In this document: piece after piece, positions 15,001-20,019 of the stretch
How the letters are laid out: each line of letters begins with the position of its first letter
Numbering within the stretch: the first letter of the stretch is position 1
Assembly (NCBI RefSeq): GCF_900187365.1
Contig: NZ_FYDG01000018.1
Span: 1-41,107 of the forward strand
Origin: Rhodoblastus acidophilus
GTDB lineage: Bacteria; Pseudomonadota; Alphaproteobacteria; Rhizobiales; Beijerinckiaceae
DNA: 41,107 bases
Direction: 5' to 3'
Notes under the pieces: model-generated
Databases searched by the model: none
What the model saw: only the letters and a program-made list of their open reading frames with translations
Told to the model about the DNA's origin: nothing
Made by a program: the position numbers and the translations under genes

Positions 15001-17340
15001 TCTCTGTTCACGCCAGGACAGAACGGGGACGCCGCAACGATCGTCGGATTGACCTCGGCTAATGGCGTCGTTTCTCTCGTTGACGGCCACGCGCGCTACA
15101 CGGCGCCGCAAAGTGGAGAGGACACACTCACCTTCACGGTTGAGGACAGTCATCTCCAGACAGCCCGCGGAACCATCTCTGTAACCGTTGATCCTGGTCC
15201 AAGCGTCGCCAACGGCGTCTTGACCGTTGGGCACGATCAGAGCCGGGATATTTCCACCCTGCTCGAAAGCCTCGTCGCGCCGGGCCTGCCCGGCGACAAG
15301 CTGTCGCTCGTCGGGGCGTCGGCCTCAAATGGGATGGTCGCCATCGTCGATGGCAAAGCGTCCTACATATCTCGCACCGGCGGAACAGACACGATCAGTT
15401 TCACCTATGCCGACGAACACGGCGACATCGCCACGGGCGTAGTGAATGTGGCCATCGACCCCGGCCCCACGCTGGCGTCGGCGAACGTGACCAAGATAGG
15501 CCATGGTCAGGCCACAACGATCGCCGCCGCCGCTCCGGGCCTGGCAGGCGACACCCTGACGCTTGTCGTCGCCACGGCGCCGGCCTTGGGAACGCTGAGC
15601 CTCATCGATGGCGCGGTAACCTACACGGCGCCCGCCAATGTTCCCGCGAGCGGCGCAACTGTGAGTTTCGCTTACAGAATTCAGGACGAATATGGCGACC
15701 TGTCCCCGCTCGTCACGAGCAGCCTTCAACTGGACCCCGGCCCGACGGCGGCCAACGCCAACATCAGCGTTGGTCACAATCAAACGCTGAACGAGACGGC
15801 TCTGGTGAAGAGCCTGATCACAGCAGGCCTTTCCGGAGACGTCGAAACCATCACCGACGTCAGCGGCGCTCATGTGTCTCTCGTCGATGGCGTGGTGAGC
15901 TATGCCTCGCCGGCATCTGGAACAGACTGGTTCACCTATACGGTCGCCGATCAACTTGGCGAAATGGCCGCCGGCATGTTGCAGATCAAGATCGACCCCG
16001 GCCCAACCGCCGCTGCGGTCAACGCTTCGGTAAATCTGGGACAGAGCCTCGATCTAACCAGCGCGATCCTCGCTGCAGCGAAGCCGGGGCTCCCCGGCGA
16101 TACGCTCACCATTATCAGCGAGAACGCGACCGGCGCGCGAGGATCTGTGATGCTCGCCAATGGCGCACTGACGTACTCCGCTTCGGGCGCCGGACTTTCC
16201 TCGATGCAGGCGGGAGCGACGCTGAGCGATAGCTTCAGCTTCACCATCGCGGACCAGTATGGCGACACCTCCACCGCTGTCGTGACCATCACCGTATCCA
16301 ATCCGGTGACGATCATCTCGGGCCCGCAATATGGAGGCGGGACGATCCAAGGCACGGGCGGCGTAGAAACCATCAACGCTTATGGCTATGGCAATATAAT
16401 CTACGCCAACGGCGGCAGCGGCGCCATTAACGCGGGCCTCGGAAATGCAATGGTTTACGCAGGCAGCGGCAATCTCACGATCAATCTCGCCGGTTATTAC
16501 GACACGGTCAAAGGTGGAGATGGCGATGACATCGTGATTGGTTCCGCCGGCAATGCAACAGTGACGCTGGGCAATGGCGCCAATACAATCAAAACTGGGG
16601 GTTATTACAATGTCGTCGTCCTTGGCGACGGCGCAGACGTGGTCAATCTTGGTCTCGGCAATGGGCGCCTCACTCTTGGCAATGGCGACGACAAGATCAC
16701 TATTGCCGGATATGGAAATATCGTTGTCGCCGGCAATGGAAGCGACGTGCTGCAGGGCGGCGACGGAAACAGTACGCTGACGTTCGGCCAGGGAAATAAC
16801 GCGATCTCAACGCAGGGCTATGGCAACATCATCAAAGTGGGAGATGGCGCGAATACGATTGTCGCCGGCAGCGGCAACGAAACCGTCAATGCAGGGAATG
16901 GCGACAACACCATCACCCTGTCCGGCTACAACAACGTCGTAACGGTCGGTTCGGGAAGGAACATCGTCAAGGGCGGCGCCGGCGGCGACAAGGTCACCGT
17001 CGGCGGTGGAACGGCGACGCTCACCTTCAACGGGTGGAGTGACCACGCCATCCTGAACAGCGGCGTAGGCGCGACCATCTACGACAACGGCTACGGATTG
17101 GAGGTTGATATCGGTTCAAGCGCCGGCGCGACCACAATCTATGGATTCGATCACGACTATTACGGAGTCATCGACCTGCTGAACAATGCCGGCGGTTTCA
17201 CAAGCGCCAGCGCCGCCGTCGCCGCGCTCACGAGCGACGGTCATGGCGGAAGCCTGTTGTCGCTTGGAACGAACGGATCAATCGACCTCGTCAACGTCGC
17301 TCCCAAGCAATTGACGACCGCTAATTTCAAGATTGGGTAA
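1..17340 (+). CDS. Giant RTX / cadherin-like repeat protein, 5' end outside the window
   Basis: The frame is open from base 1 to the TAA at 17338-17340 (5779 residues visible), so the true start and any N-terminal anchor lie to the left. Order by visible residue: 1-2120, about 13 RTX modules with GGxGxD nonapeptides and a GDGxD loop, interrupted by two non-RTX domains (about 960-1140 and 1285-1450); 2125-2835, seven cadherin-like repeats; 2840-3340, an RTX block with recurring VDYS motifs; 3355-3760, five cadherin-like repeats; 3810-4190, CADG-type segments marked by LPSWLxFD; 4230-4870, six more cadherin-like repeats; 4880-4975, another CADG domain; 4977-5435, PGPxxA-type repeats; 5462-5677, glycine/asparagine-rich beta-roll repeats; then a tail like those of type I secreted proteins. 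RTX families are calcium-binding and leave the cell by a type I secretion system, none of which is in the window. Role inferred: surface adhesin or matrix protein. Confidence 0.93.
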   Translation, partial: VQLNLDNLVEKFVFYDNTSDHPNYLTVADIEQMLQIAGGNIGDNEIHGVTDQPNVLDGGPGDDKLYGGAAADSYAFSAGYGFDLIQETQDKPGVVDKVVFGASVHPDALKFSPGANGSDLLIDLGDGSDVLTIANGLGDASVEQFTFADGSSLSIDQIKAKLLVGTANDDNLVGFDGRNDAFDGGAGSDAMSGGTGDDVYNFGFGDGEDSIFDTSGTDTVRFGTGVTADKVAFSVINNDLVATLSATDNLVIIGGAGNTPVETFVFDGGASLTLAQIRAQIAAQRTLTGQDVIDLTTYGQTDYAQASTGNDRIKVAPGETLVFSSGDGVDELQYVNRGQSDTVQFSDLAASAALVRPSGNDVVISFTETGDSIRIDGALNGERQTTIQFADGVRWTPAQLAQQAVLSQETSGADVIIGGNVAETIQGGLGDDFIQGGAGDDTYLFARGDGRDAILDTTGGVDTLNLSGYALADLRAAWLAPGENAIVLRFADSADSVTLAYESAFNGVDSIVFSDGALTRDQLLARLRGQGSDGDDRLTGTTASETFAGGKGNDTIVGGGGADVYLFSRGDGRDLITSSGAPDGQGVLKLGAGISRDDLILYRDASGAITIALAGTQDSVTVAAPTGSIDPLLSKIIFADNSSWSFADLAASIPQTSGDDTIMVPSGGSTGRASTEIFGGLGNDILQGGRGNDILEGGLGDDTLTGGPGADVYSFGPGDGQDVIVENGDDDANVIDRIHFGPGIAESDVRLVERGSDVVVLVGAGDQRITIRNMLANGAQGVEQIDFADGGVVWTRADVIARLATGGDGDDRIDMSAFGSRSNTIAGGKGNDTLIGGANSDTYLFNKGDGRDTIYEGNEYWSNADVLRLGGGLSINDLVVTRNGNDLTLHFRGVDDAVTIKDETAPNWWNAPINQVVFADGTLTADQLVASVVSSEQAAVLLDLLPSQSFNPENVTKTFDAVADFTNANPNGPWQYGEGVAGSSFTAFTNYSVGSNGVNVWVSNDGTPLIGENFSGQTQSGGSWVNPTGVLVVHPGSSRDAILRFAAKDSGTYHFTTSFALEDLSPTGIVGEVFKNNTQLYSGVLTGAGATVSKPGASESFSGDVHLFAGETLDFVVNNYGWYGYDTTALTARIDFTPDIDPNALTGTAGADVITGGAGDDVISGMGGDDTLRGGLGNDTYIYNAGDGEDTIEEAGGVDKLAFGPGISATDIAVHEINGTDIALRVKGGGVLIKNALIKTESRLETIAFADGAQWSWSDVVTRAMRGGSGDDAISMLSARQQTQSENLVLNGSFELFDTSRGSKQSWGWSQPNGTVPGWTDANGANFEVQPSGMDGQSSSDATYWLDMVSSRPMDISQTIAGLTDGDKLVLSFDHANRTGASYGGNCDVYWNGQLVGSVSAPSTSYVTDQFVVTAQQGDNVLEFKETGTVGWGGATLDNVRLVRIAGGTADSASMTADGGAGDDTITGSSAADILIGGTGDDLLQGGGGDDIYQFRLGDGQDVIVDSQGANRLVFDASITAEMVSLVSGKPNIILQIAGTGDRIDLGAPTAAQTLSIAEVDFASGEVWTAAQLIARARAATPGNDAIFGDAGANALSGGAGDDVIVALAGDDTLAGGLGADMLEGGDGDDRYDFARGDGQDVISDAGGADTIWFDASIAQGDVSVSQSSDGANLVISVVGTSDRITIQNAQGDGRVETIHFASDGANWTENDILARLGSSGDDVIYGDDGSNTLAGGAGNDTLIGGGGADEYCFTKGDGQDRIIDASEWNSGDVLKIYGYASTDAIFSRAAPGSSDLVIRFTGSTDSILIQNEFNTSLFGVESVYFDTDKVSFDPAALRSRVLACDAAGGAQTLTGLPGNSVAETFVVAPTVREIVGSGCNDRYEYHKGDGNLRIDLSAGSDLLKLIDYDAGDVASVLRAGPDSFDVIITFKDSTDRVTLANALHNDNGGWFNAHIEFKDHKDADGKIVATAWSRDDLRRMELACVDTAGNDNVLGFDGDDTLTAAAGDDYMAGGAGNDTYAFTRGNGADTVDDADGNSWSDKIVFGNINSTDVSVSRLFKGSTSVVFTFVGDASDSVTVYNALSNDGRGVETYVFADIDPATGKPVTWTKAQVQARLANGAPTAVDDDGFSATSGVAATLLANKLLVNDYDPNNDKLKIVSVDAGASGAASLNAAGDVVFTANSGFTGVATLIYTISDGQGGFAEANVSVRVRPVATAVDDNGFSVAEDGSISIKAARLLANDPDGDRMVIASVLDAQHGAVTLSSDGSITFTPELYYRGPAQFSYVANTPEGGRAQATVYLTVTPVNHAPQAQNDGAYVTLENQAFSIDAHELLVNDGDVDHDVLTLTSVTSSADIQVAIADDGSIIVTPVDYFYGSSYFDYTVADPSGATSTARVTVNVTARNLPPVARDDAFTAYQDKPILENEAVIISASELLANDSDHENDPIRLISVGGAYGGSARLLDNNTVQFTPWTYFNGAASFNNTISDGIGGQATATATLTYQWVNQPPVAADDSYNSNDPELQRVLVGTEGQPLEIAISELLKNDYDIEDDDVVFKSVGGADHGKLTITDHGTIIYTPDAGYYSYAQFAYEVQDPQGLPAAARVFLYFNPSSEDAPPIANTDQLVSQEDVPLTIKISTLLTNDASADRAPLTFLGWSPPNGFSERLHGTLKTDANGDLLFTPDANWNGLSVFYYTIGDDRGHTATGKVTIDTSATADDPTVVDDEGFVTPLDVPMVIRVSDILKNDYSVDYFNLQSGEPIVPNDLLTFVSVDSIDHGAAEVMTVGGQQYIVVREADGFTGKVTLKYRIKDSNGLEGAGYVVGTVLDSYSGELNGTIVNDLLIGNGRDELIKTLTGDDYVEAGDGDNVIFGGAGVDTILSGSGADIIHSGVDRGSYAANTSKAGVISSGGGDDLVFDGAGADSIDGGAGFDIVDYSASHTFVVASLEARLGRSGDAQGDVYLNIEGLTGSKFNDTLTGDAKSNLLDGGDGDDLLSGGAGDDTLRGGAGDDTLIGGAGADVLDGGAGVNTVDYSASSTAVRIDLSQQTATGGDAAGDTLINIRNVIGTLYNDRIVASDAGGLLSGGRGDDTLIGGAGDDTLIGGRGADLLQGGGGVNTVDYSGSDAAVVVDMMDAAAEGGEAAGDVFSNIQVVIGTVFADTLRGDDADNVFVGGPGADVIDGRGGFDAVDYSDATGAVQIDLAAGTGKGGEAEGDTLTNIEKVIGSHYNDQLSGGDGAQTFDGGWGDDALAGGDGSDSYLFGFGDGQDTIVEAGEDSDIDRLVLKPEVTIKDVSILRQGDDLLVELENKSGYINDIVTVKAHFAGASNGVEQIVFADGTVWDRATIAALAREGQFNATDDTFHYGVENETSVIDPASLLVNDVSGSTDGLKLVSVQDAAGGVVALDGNGKIVFTPDHNFRGDAYFFYTAADQFGRESTARVRVQVNPVDQPPVAADHSGLYGYENTILKIPVSYLLNGATDPENDTLAVVGGEPLVDGNGEAVMRYSETGYTSGTNVAFKIEDGYVYIKPAPDYFGYAGFQYIVADPSGKKGEAKVELYIKPVNQAPRSGRDEYTVRLEKTTTISLASLMANDYDVEGDAITFTGVSDPTNGSIAYDAEAKSVSFTPTELGEATFSYGLKDALGATSTITVRLNVVPLNDAPVAHDDSGFMTDENQTLVIDVARLLANDSDPNKDALTLTSVSRFAIDGEVTLRDDKIFFVPRADYNGEAGFDYTIDDGHGGVATAHVSIDILPIDKGATLRDDIVHDVQDTRLTILAAEAFGNDSDPEGDVQFFKTATVLGALDVKYLSKNATFSALTTRGEALPSWLSFDAQSLTFRGVVPTDVTTPITIEVRVFDPYDADRPNAFVRYFTFGSGDAKALADGFNVRDAVLKGYAIRGDFSQIDAFGPGDFDAATSVRATLADGSELPSWLSFDASALRLQGVAPEGSPSFDVVLTYSHAGTTPAETTSYAQTFAVDPAKLAGGVTLNTGIVALALGGGKFTARLSGNQPLPSWIAFDPDRVSLSLSGVAPASDAQTAHVQVTFTPKAKVLQPDVYAAATGAFTLEFLIDPNAPFDPAINAVLSNAAFFASEGLFGLDLNKAASVTPMAANDKPLPSWLHFNAATLTFFGSPPPEFVGALPVRLGVVGKDSLPSFSILTEVVVDPTYKVIDAGAFSATASPKEIELTAPSHYNGEVAVTYTSVDDKGFASVNSAIDVVNIAPRAVPVRPVNDTFTLLQGRSVTFTLDELLANDRDDNGDFFHAISIARPEHGSLVMITDSIDLAPPQALAGLNGGTFSATLVDGSALPDWMVLDAATGHISARPPFAISGNYTFAFGWTDGTAQKQGKATYALDGNDAVRFIYRPDADFYGVDTFAYAVSDDKQTPVTATVALQVTQALQANDDTFSTPSDTELVIDPATLFSNDVSGEKLSLTLVGVGDAVNGAVSFDGSKIVFTSAHYLDGEASFAYQVTDGDGHISTAHAKLNVTSIDHAPIAEDVKYLSTEDAPLTISVADLLSKASDVDGETLQLVRVVADDAANARVLTLPGDLIQFVPKQYFNGDAGFTYFVSDGYKSASGHIVVNYAPVNDAPIANVDGVFTGDENSTLRISLATLAANDVDIEGDSFSVVSVINGVNGSVAIDGNDAVFTPRAGYYGNAGFEYVVEDSKGAQSLGQVNLQIKPAHTPPIAVSDSGYTMLQDTTLDLDPKALLANDIDPDGKGLVFLGFTDYPVTKLDSGLYRVTPPFNYSGKLNLTYAITNGSGLVATTVVSIDVQHVEHAPVGVDDAFAMVEDQPLTVSVKDLLANDFDLDSQALSFDGVADAYHVTATDDGAGHLVVTPDLNTDGKAWFDYRIVDSTGRTATARVNLDIAHVNHAPTIGEAPLLQTDEEQSFSITLANSVFADVDEDALLVDVQGLNGAALPEWLRFDRQTLTLSGTPPKGYYGEVTLELIADDGQARAVKATTFTVNRIFTAPTASDGVLIAPHGQSVDISELVRSLFTPGQNGDAATIVGLTSANGVVSLVDGHARYTAPQSGEDTLTFTVEDSHLQTARGTISVTVDPGPSVANGVLTVGHDQSRDISTLLESLVAPGLPGDKLSLVGASASNGMVAIVDGKASYISRTGGTDTISFTYADEHGDIATGVVNVAIDPGPTLASANVTKIGHGQATTIAAAAPGLAGDTLTLVVATAPALGTLSLIDGAVTYTAPANVPASGATVSFAYRIQDEYGDLSPLVTSSLQLDPGPTAANANISVGHNQTLNETALVKSLITAGLSGDVETITDVSGAHVSLVDGVVSYASPASGTDWFTYTVADQLGEMAAGMLQIKIDPGPTAAAVNASVNLGQSLDLTSAILAAAKPGLPGDTLTIISENATGARGSVMLANGALTYSASGAGLSSMQAGATLSDSFSFTIADQYGDTSTAVVTITVSNPVTIISGPQYGGGTIQGTGGVETINAYGYGNIIYANGGSGAINAGLGNAMVYAGSGNLTINLAGYYDTVKGGDGDDIVIGSAGNATVTLGNGANTIKTGGYYNVVVLGDGADVVNLGLGNGRLTLGNGDDKITIAGYGNIVVAGNGSDVLQGGDGNSTLTFGQGNNAISTQGYGNIIKVGDGANTIVAGSGNETVNAGNGDNTITLSGYNNVVTVGSGRNIVKGGAGGDKVTVGGGTATLTFNGWSDHAILNSGVGATIYDNGYGLEVDIGSSAGATTIYGFDHDYYGVIDLLNNAGGFTSASAAVAALTSDGHGGSLLSLGTNGSIDLVNVAPKQLTTANFKIG
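2878..3420 (+). other. Non-RTX domain 1 inserted in the RTX array of the giant protein
   Basis: About 180 codons rich in Trp, Tyr, Ser and Asn and without GGxGxD motifs separate two RTX modules. The segment begins near an F-x-A-V-A-D-F motif and ends just before the next RTX module. Its composition suggests a beta-sandwich such as a carbohydrate-binding domain. That fold is inferred; I recognise no specific family. Confidence 0.5.
3855..4340 (+). other. Galactose-binding-like domain inserted in the RTX array
   Basis: About 160 codons start with an L-N-G-S-F-E motif, followed by a V-P-G-W motif and ending with T-L-D-N-V-R-L. This order is typical of DUF642/CBM-like galactose-binding beta-sandwich domains of surface and secreted proteins. 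It suggests the giant protein binds polysaccharide. No ligand residues can be assigned by eye. Confidence 0.6.
6370..8500 (+). repeat. Cadherin-like tandem repeats, array 1 (7 copies)
   Basis: Seven repeats of about 95-105 codons, beginning near 6375, 6660, 6950, 7235, 7545, 7864 and 8175. Each has a D-D-x-F start, an E/D-x-x-x-x-I-x-x-x-x-L-L-x-N-D core and a Y-x-V-x-D-x-x-G calcium-type motif, as in tandem-95 and Cadherin_5 families. These modules usually act as rigid extension rods of adhesins. Confidence 0.8.
8520..10020 (+). repeat. Second RTX block with VDYS motifs
   Basis: Consecutive GGAGDDTLIGG-type nonapeptides alternate with V-D-Y-S segments at about 8806, 9097, 9358 and 9568 that recur every 210-290 bases. 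The nonapeptide DNA near 9000-9060 and 9280-9320 is close to identical, so this is the most recently homogenised part of the gene and a likely site of copy-number change. Confidence 0.8.
10060..11290 (+). repeat. Cadherin-like tandem repeats, array 2
   Basis: Four clear repeats begin near 10080, 10370, 10717 and 11000, with a fifth beginning near 11287 that merges into the CADG segment. They carry the same D-D, L-L-x-N-D and D-x-x-G signatures as array 1. Confidence 0.75.
11440..12510 (+). repeat. CADG / He_PIG-type domains
   Basis: Four segments carry L-P-S-W-L/I-x-F-D/N followed by a short beta strand and G-x-x-P, near 11476, 11790, 12045 and 12352. Single related segments occur in other parts of the protein near 12930 and 14775. 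This is the signature of dystroglycan-type cadherin-like (putative Ig) domains. Confidence 0.75.
14930..16305 (+). repeat. Array of about 90-residue PGPxxA repeats
   Basis: Four copies start with D-P-G-P at 15190, 15457, 15733 and 15994, spacings of 267, 276 and 261 bases. A related first copy starts near 14930 without the D-P-G-P. Each contains a G-H-x-Q-like turn, a PGLxGD motif and a Y-T/S-x-x-x-x-G-x-D-x-F-x-Y strand pair. I do not recognise a named family; it resembles a short Ig-like module. Confidence 0.7.
16384..17031 (+). repeat. Six exact 108-bp (36-residue) beta-roll super-repeats
   Basis: A glycine followed by an aromatic residue and usually Asn or Asp recurs at bases 16384, 16492, 16600, 16708, 16816, 16924 and 17032, each exactly 108 bases apart. 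Every 36-residue unit splits into four nine-residue turns of the form G-x-G-N-x-h-x-h-x. This is one RTX-type beta-roll with a fourfold nonapeptide superperiod and no indel. The seventh glycine opens the degenerate capping segment before the secretion tail. Confidence 0.9.
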
Positions 17341-17352
17341 TTCATGCCAACC

Positions 17353-17381
17353 GGCTGCGCCGCCGTGACGCCGGCGCAGCC
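17353..17381 (+). terminator. Hairpin after the giant gene
   Basis: A perfect 10-bp stem (GGCTGCGCCG with CGGCGCAGCC) and 9-base loop lie 12 bases after the stop codon. No T-tract follows, so it may be a weak intrinsic terminator or a 3'-end stabilising hairpin. Confidence 0.55.
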
Positions 17382-17535
17382 AGCTACGGAACAAACACGC
17401 CGAGGAGCGGCAACGACACCCCCATGAAATTTCCGCTCGTCGTCTTTCAAGCCGTCGGTGGGTCGGGTTCACATATGGTTGCAACGCCACGGGGTGCTGT
17501 CGTGATCAAACGGCCCAAGATAAGCCAACAAGAGC

Positions 17536-17568
17536 CCTCGCCAACAACCGCGAAGGTCGTTGGCGAGG
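17536..17568 (-). terminator. Hairpin after the Lys/Ala-rich gene
   Basis: A perfect 10-bp stem (CCTCGCCAAC with GTTGGCGAGG) and 13-base loop lie 12 bases beyond the stop of the leftward gene at 17581. A short T-containing stretch follows in that direction. It could also terminate read-through from the giant gene. Confidence 0.55.
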
Positions 17569-17580
17569 TGCAAGCCTCCG

Positions 17581-18339
17581 TTAGAAGATCTCAACCTTGA
17601 GCTTGTTGTGAAAAGTCCTGCCGCGAAACTTCTCGAAGATTTCGACGGCGGCGAGGCTTTCGGCGTCGTTGTGAAGCGGCGTGCCCGGGCCGCGATCGCG
17701 AATGAGATCGCCGTTTGAGCCGCGCAGATTCGCGACGATGACGTCCACCTTGAACTCCTTGGCGGGGCCGCGGCCGATGCTGGCGGGCTTGGCGACCGTC
17801 GGCGTGAATTCAATGATCAGGCCGGCCTTGCGGGCGGCGCTGTTCAATTCGTTCGTCGTATAGCGGGCAGTGTCGCTACGTCCGCGCGAACCGGTCGCGG
17901 CGGGTTTTTTGGCGGCGACAGCGGCGGCGGCCTTGGTCCGCTTGCTCGCCGCGTTCACCACCTTGGCCAGCCTCGACGCCTTTTCGGGTTTGGCGCGCTT
18001 ACCGCGACCGGACTTGACCGCAGTCGGGGCCTCGACCGTGTCCGTCACCTTGGCGGGCTTGGCCGCCTTCGCCGCCCGCACAGGGCTTCTTTTCTTCGTC
18101 GGCATCGCGACAGGCTCGTTGATTTCTTCCGAGACGGGCGTCACCGCTTGCTTCGCTTTCGCCCCTTTGCGCTCGCTTGTCGTCTTGGCCGGCTTCGTCG
18201 CCTTCGCGCCGCCGCGTGCTGCCCGCCTCGTCTTGACCGGAGCCGTCGTGGTTGAAGTCTCGACCGTTTCCGACGGCGTCGTCACAGTGGTCGGTTCAAC
18301 GTCAGAAGTTGGGGCGGTGGCCTGCGTGTCGTCCGTCAT
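17581..18339 (-). CDS. Lys/Ala-rich protein with a conserved C-terminal domain, function unknown
   Basis: 252 residues starting at an ATG. Residues 1-45 are rich in Thr, Val and Glu. Residues 46-160 are low-complexity Lys/Ala/Pro with K-P-A-K and A-A-K-K motifs, like bacterial histone H1-like or AlgP-type tails that bind DNA or RNA non-specifically. Residues 160-252 are ordinary sequence: an ARYTTNELN segment, then two beta-rich stretches ending in KVEIF. I recognise no named fold in that part. The gene is single, faces away from the RecD2 fragment and ends at a hairpin. A nucleoid- or RNA-binding role is inferred from composition only. Low complexity favours length variation. Confidence 0.75.
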   Translation of the reverse strand: MTDDTQATAPTSDVEPTTVTTPSETVETSTTTAPVKTRRAARGGAKATKPAKTTSERKGAKAKQAVTPVSEEINEPVAMPTKKRSPVRAAKAAKPAKVTDTVEAPTAVKSGRGKRAKPEKASRLAKVVNAASKRTKAAAAVAAKKPAATGSRGRSDTARYTTNELNSAARKAGLIIEFTPTVAKPASIGRGPAKEFKVDVIVANLRGSNGDLIRDRGPGTPLHNDAESLAAVEIFEKFRGRTFHNKLKVEIF

Positions 18340-18375
18340 GCGTCTGTCTCGCGCTTCAAGTATTCAGATGAGCAA

Positions 18376-18406
18376 ATCATCGGCTACAGACGATCTTGCT
18401 TGTCAA
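18376..18406 (-). promoter_or_regulatory. Possible promoter of the Lys/Ala-rich gene
   Basis: On the minus strand a perfect TTGACA (18406-18401) is followed 19 bases later by GATGAT (18381-18376), about 37 bases upstream of the start codon. The -35 matches consensus fully; the -10 is weak and the spacing long. Confidence 0.35.
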
Positions 18407-18598
18407 GGGGCTCGGCGGGTCAGTCGCCATTGAAACTCGCCACGCATCCTTCAATCTCCCCCTCGAAGAGACTACGACCGCTGGCCGTCGACGCACGCGC
18501 GGCGCCCATTCGACCGGTTACGTCGACACGGACCGAAGTGGGCGGTGAAGCAACGGTGAGTTCGCGTCTTTCGGTCCTGCGTAGCGCCCCCTCGCCCG

Positions 18599-19075
18599 TC
18601 ACACCATGATGTCGCGCACCGCCTTCTGCTCGGCCCAGCCAGCGGCGATCCGAGTCGCGCGCATTTCGCCGATGCCCGACACCTCGCGCAGCCGCGCCGG
18701 CTCTGCTTCGATGATCTCGAAGGTTCCCTCGCCGAAGGCGGCGACGATGCGCTGGGCGAACTTGGGGCCGATGCCGCGCACCATGCCGGAGCCGAGGTAT
18801 TTCTCGATCCCCTCGGCGGTCGTCGGCGGCGTGGTCTTGAGGAAGTCGGCCTTGAATTGCAGCCCGTGCATCCGGTCGGTGAACCAGACGCCGACGGCGT
18901 GGATGAACTCGCCAGCCGAAATCGACGCCGCATGGCCCACCACGGGAACGAGGTCGCGGTGGCCGCGCGCCTTCACCTTCAGGACGGCGAAGCCGTTGTC
19001 CTCGTTGTGGAAGGTCACGCGCTCGACCGAGCCGACAAGAGTCTCCCTGTGCGGTGGCTCCTGCGGGTCGGCCAA
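18599..19075 (-). pseudogene. recD2: RecD2-like helicase, N-terminal fragment
   Basis: 158 residues match the start of RecD2/RecD-like ATP-dependent helicases: an OB-type N-terminal domain with the V-x-F-x-N-E-D-N-G-F-x-V-L motif (about residues 20-35), then helix-hairpin-helix segments around G-M-V-R-G-I-G-P and V-S-G-I-G. The family is normally 700 residues or more. The frame stops just after the Q-K-A-V-R-D-I-M segment, before any Walker A motif, so all helicase motors are missing. The 18340-18598 gap shows no remainder. Likely a relic of a recombination event. It could still make a small OB/HhH protein, but I see no evidence for that. Confidence 0.75.
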
Positions 19076-19215
19076 TCCCTAAAACCTTTCCTGTGCGTTG
19101 TTGCGGCGCCTCATAGTTCGCGTCGATCCGCGGCAATTGCGAATTGATCTCCGACAAAACGCCCGGCGCAAGATCGCGGGTGTAGGCCTCGCTTCGATTT
19201 TATACGGAGCTTCGA

Positions 19216-19419
19216 ATGGCGCGGAAAGCATTGGAACTGGCGGGAATCGCCGCCGCCAAATTGCAGACGGCGAAAAACGAGATCATCGCCGCCGGCGACC
19301 CCGAAACCATTTCGTGGGCGCTCGATCGGTTCCGCGAGGTGGAAGAGATGCTGCGTGGGGTCGTGGCGTATGACGACACCTCGCCGGGCGAGGTCGAGGC
19401 GAAATCCGAAGCGGCGTGA
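19216..19419 (+). CDS. Small conserved-looking hypothetical protein
   Basis: 67 residues from an ATG, predicted mainly helical (many Ala, Glu, Leu and Lys) with an acidic C-terminus. No domain is recognised and there is no membrane segment or signal peptide. Codon composition fits the neighbouring genes, which favours a real gene. No strong ribosome-binding site is visible. It stands alone between the RecD2 fragment, which is divergent, and a long gene-poor stretch. Confidence 0.5.
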   Translation: MARKALELAGIAAAKLQTAKNEIIAAGDPETISWALDRFREVEEMLRGVVAYDDTSPGEVEAKSEAA

Positions 19420-19969
19420 GAGTTGCCGGGGGCATGGTCGCTTGGTAGGCGAACCCGCATCCAGTTTCCCCACGCTTTTGCTGTCGCCAAACGCGGGAAT
19501 TCTGGTTCGGATTTCTGAAAAGATAAATTATTCTAGAACTGAACCGCTCCGGTCCTTAAAAAAAGCAATGGCCCCGTCGACAGTTGTGATCGGGGCCTAA
19601 GAAGTCGCACTTTGGCGCTTGCCGATGAAGATCAGCATCTTATGCGGCATACGACCGCGTAAAAATAGAGGTGTGTTGTCTGATCTGCTTCTCCCTACGT
19701 TGGCGTGACCTCCTAAACGTGCAGAAGAGTCGCGCACGTTGCGGCCTATCCTGGGCTGGAAGTCATCACTGATGAGGTGGAGTCATGCTCCCCGTCCATC
19801 TTTTCCGGGCGCTCCTGTGGCCCAGAGCTTCAGTTTGGTAGAAGTCTATTCGCTTCACGGCCTTTGCCCAAGCGCGCCATCCCTCCACATGGAGCAGGTG
19901 CGTGGATCAAAACGCCAAGCGCCAACAGGAAGGAAGCATTACCGGAGCTTCGCGCACAATAGCGCTGCC
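19420..19969. other. Gene-poor stretch
   Basis: About 550 bases with no convincing reading frame on either strand. The only recognisable element is the leftward terminator-like hairpin at 19558-19597. The rest may be decayed mobile-element DNA, but I could not match it to a family. Confidence 0.5.
19558..19597 (-). terminator. Intrinsic terminator-like hairpin on the minus strand
   Basis: A GGCCCCG/CGGGGCC stem (19570-19576 with 19591-19597, 14-base loop) is followed on the minus strand by seven T residues (19564-19558). The form is that of a Rho-independent terminator, yet no leftward gene is visible just to its right. Confidence 0.5.
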
Positions 19970-20007
19970 TTGCTATTGCGTTCAACGAGTTTTATATATT
20001 GTTGAAC
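19970..20007 (+). promoter_or_regulatory. Promoter and operator of the VapBC-like pair
   Basis: TTGCTA (19970-19975), 17 bases, then TATATA (19993-19998) form a plausible sigma-70 promoter. A perfect inverted repeat, GTTCAAC (19980-19986) and GTTGAAC (20001-20007), brackets the -10. That is where an antitoxin-toxin complex would bind to repress its own operon. AAGGAG follows at 20008-20013, 6 bases before the ATG. Confidence 0.6.
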
Positions 20008-20019
20008 AAGGAGCAAGCC

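Noticed and set aside
562-15954. Many minus-strand frames opposite the giant gene
   Set aside because: They are products of the repeat codon pattern (GGC/GAC/GCC) and carry no recognisable domains.
17870-18433. Plus-strand hydrophobic-looking frame opposite the Lys/Ala-rich gene
   Set aside because: It is the reverse of Lys/Ala codons, which gives Leu/Phe/Ala runs; there is no ribosome site or context.
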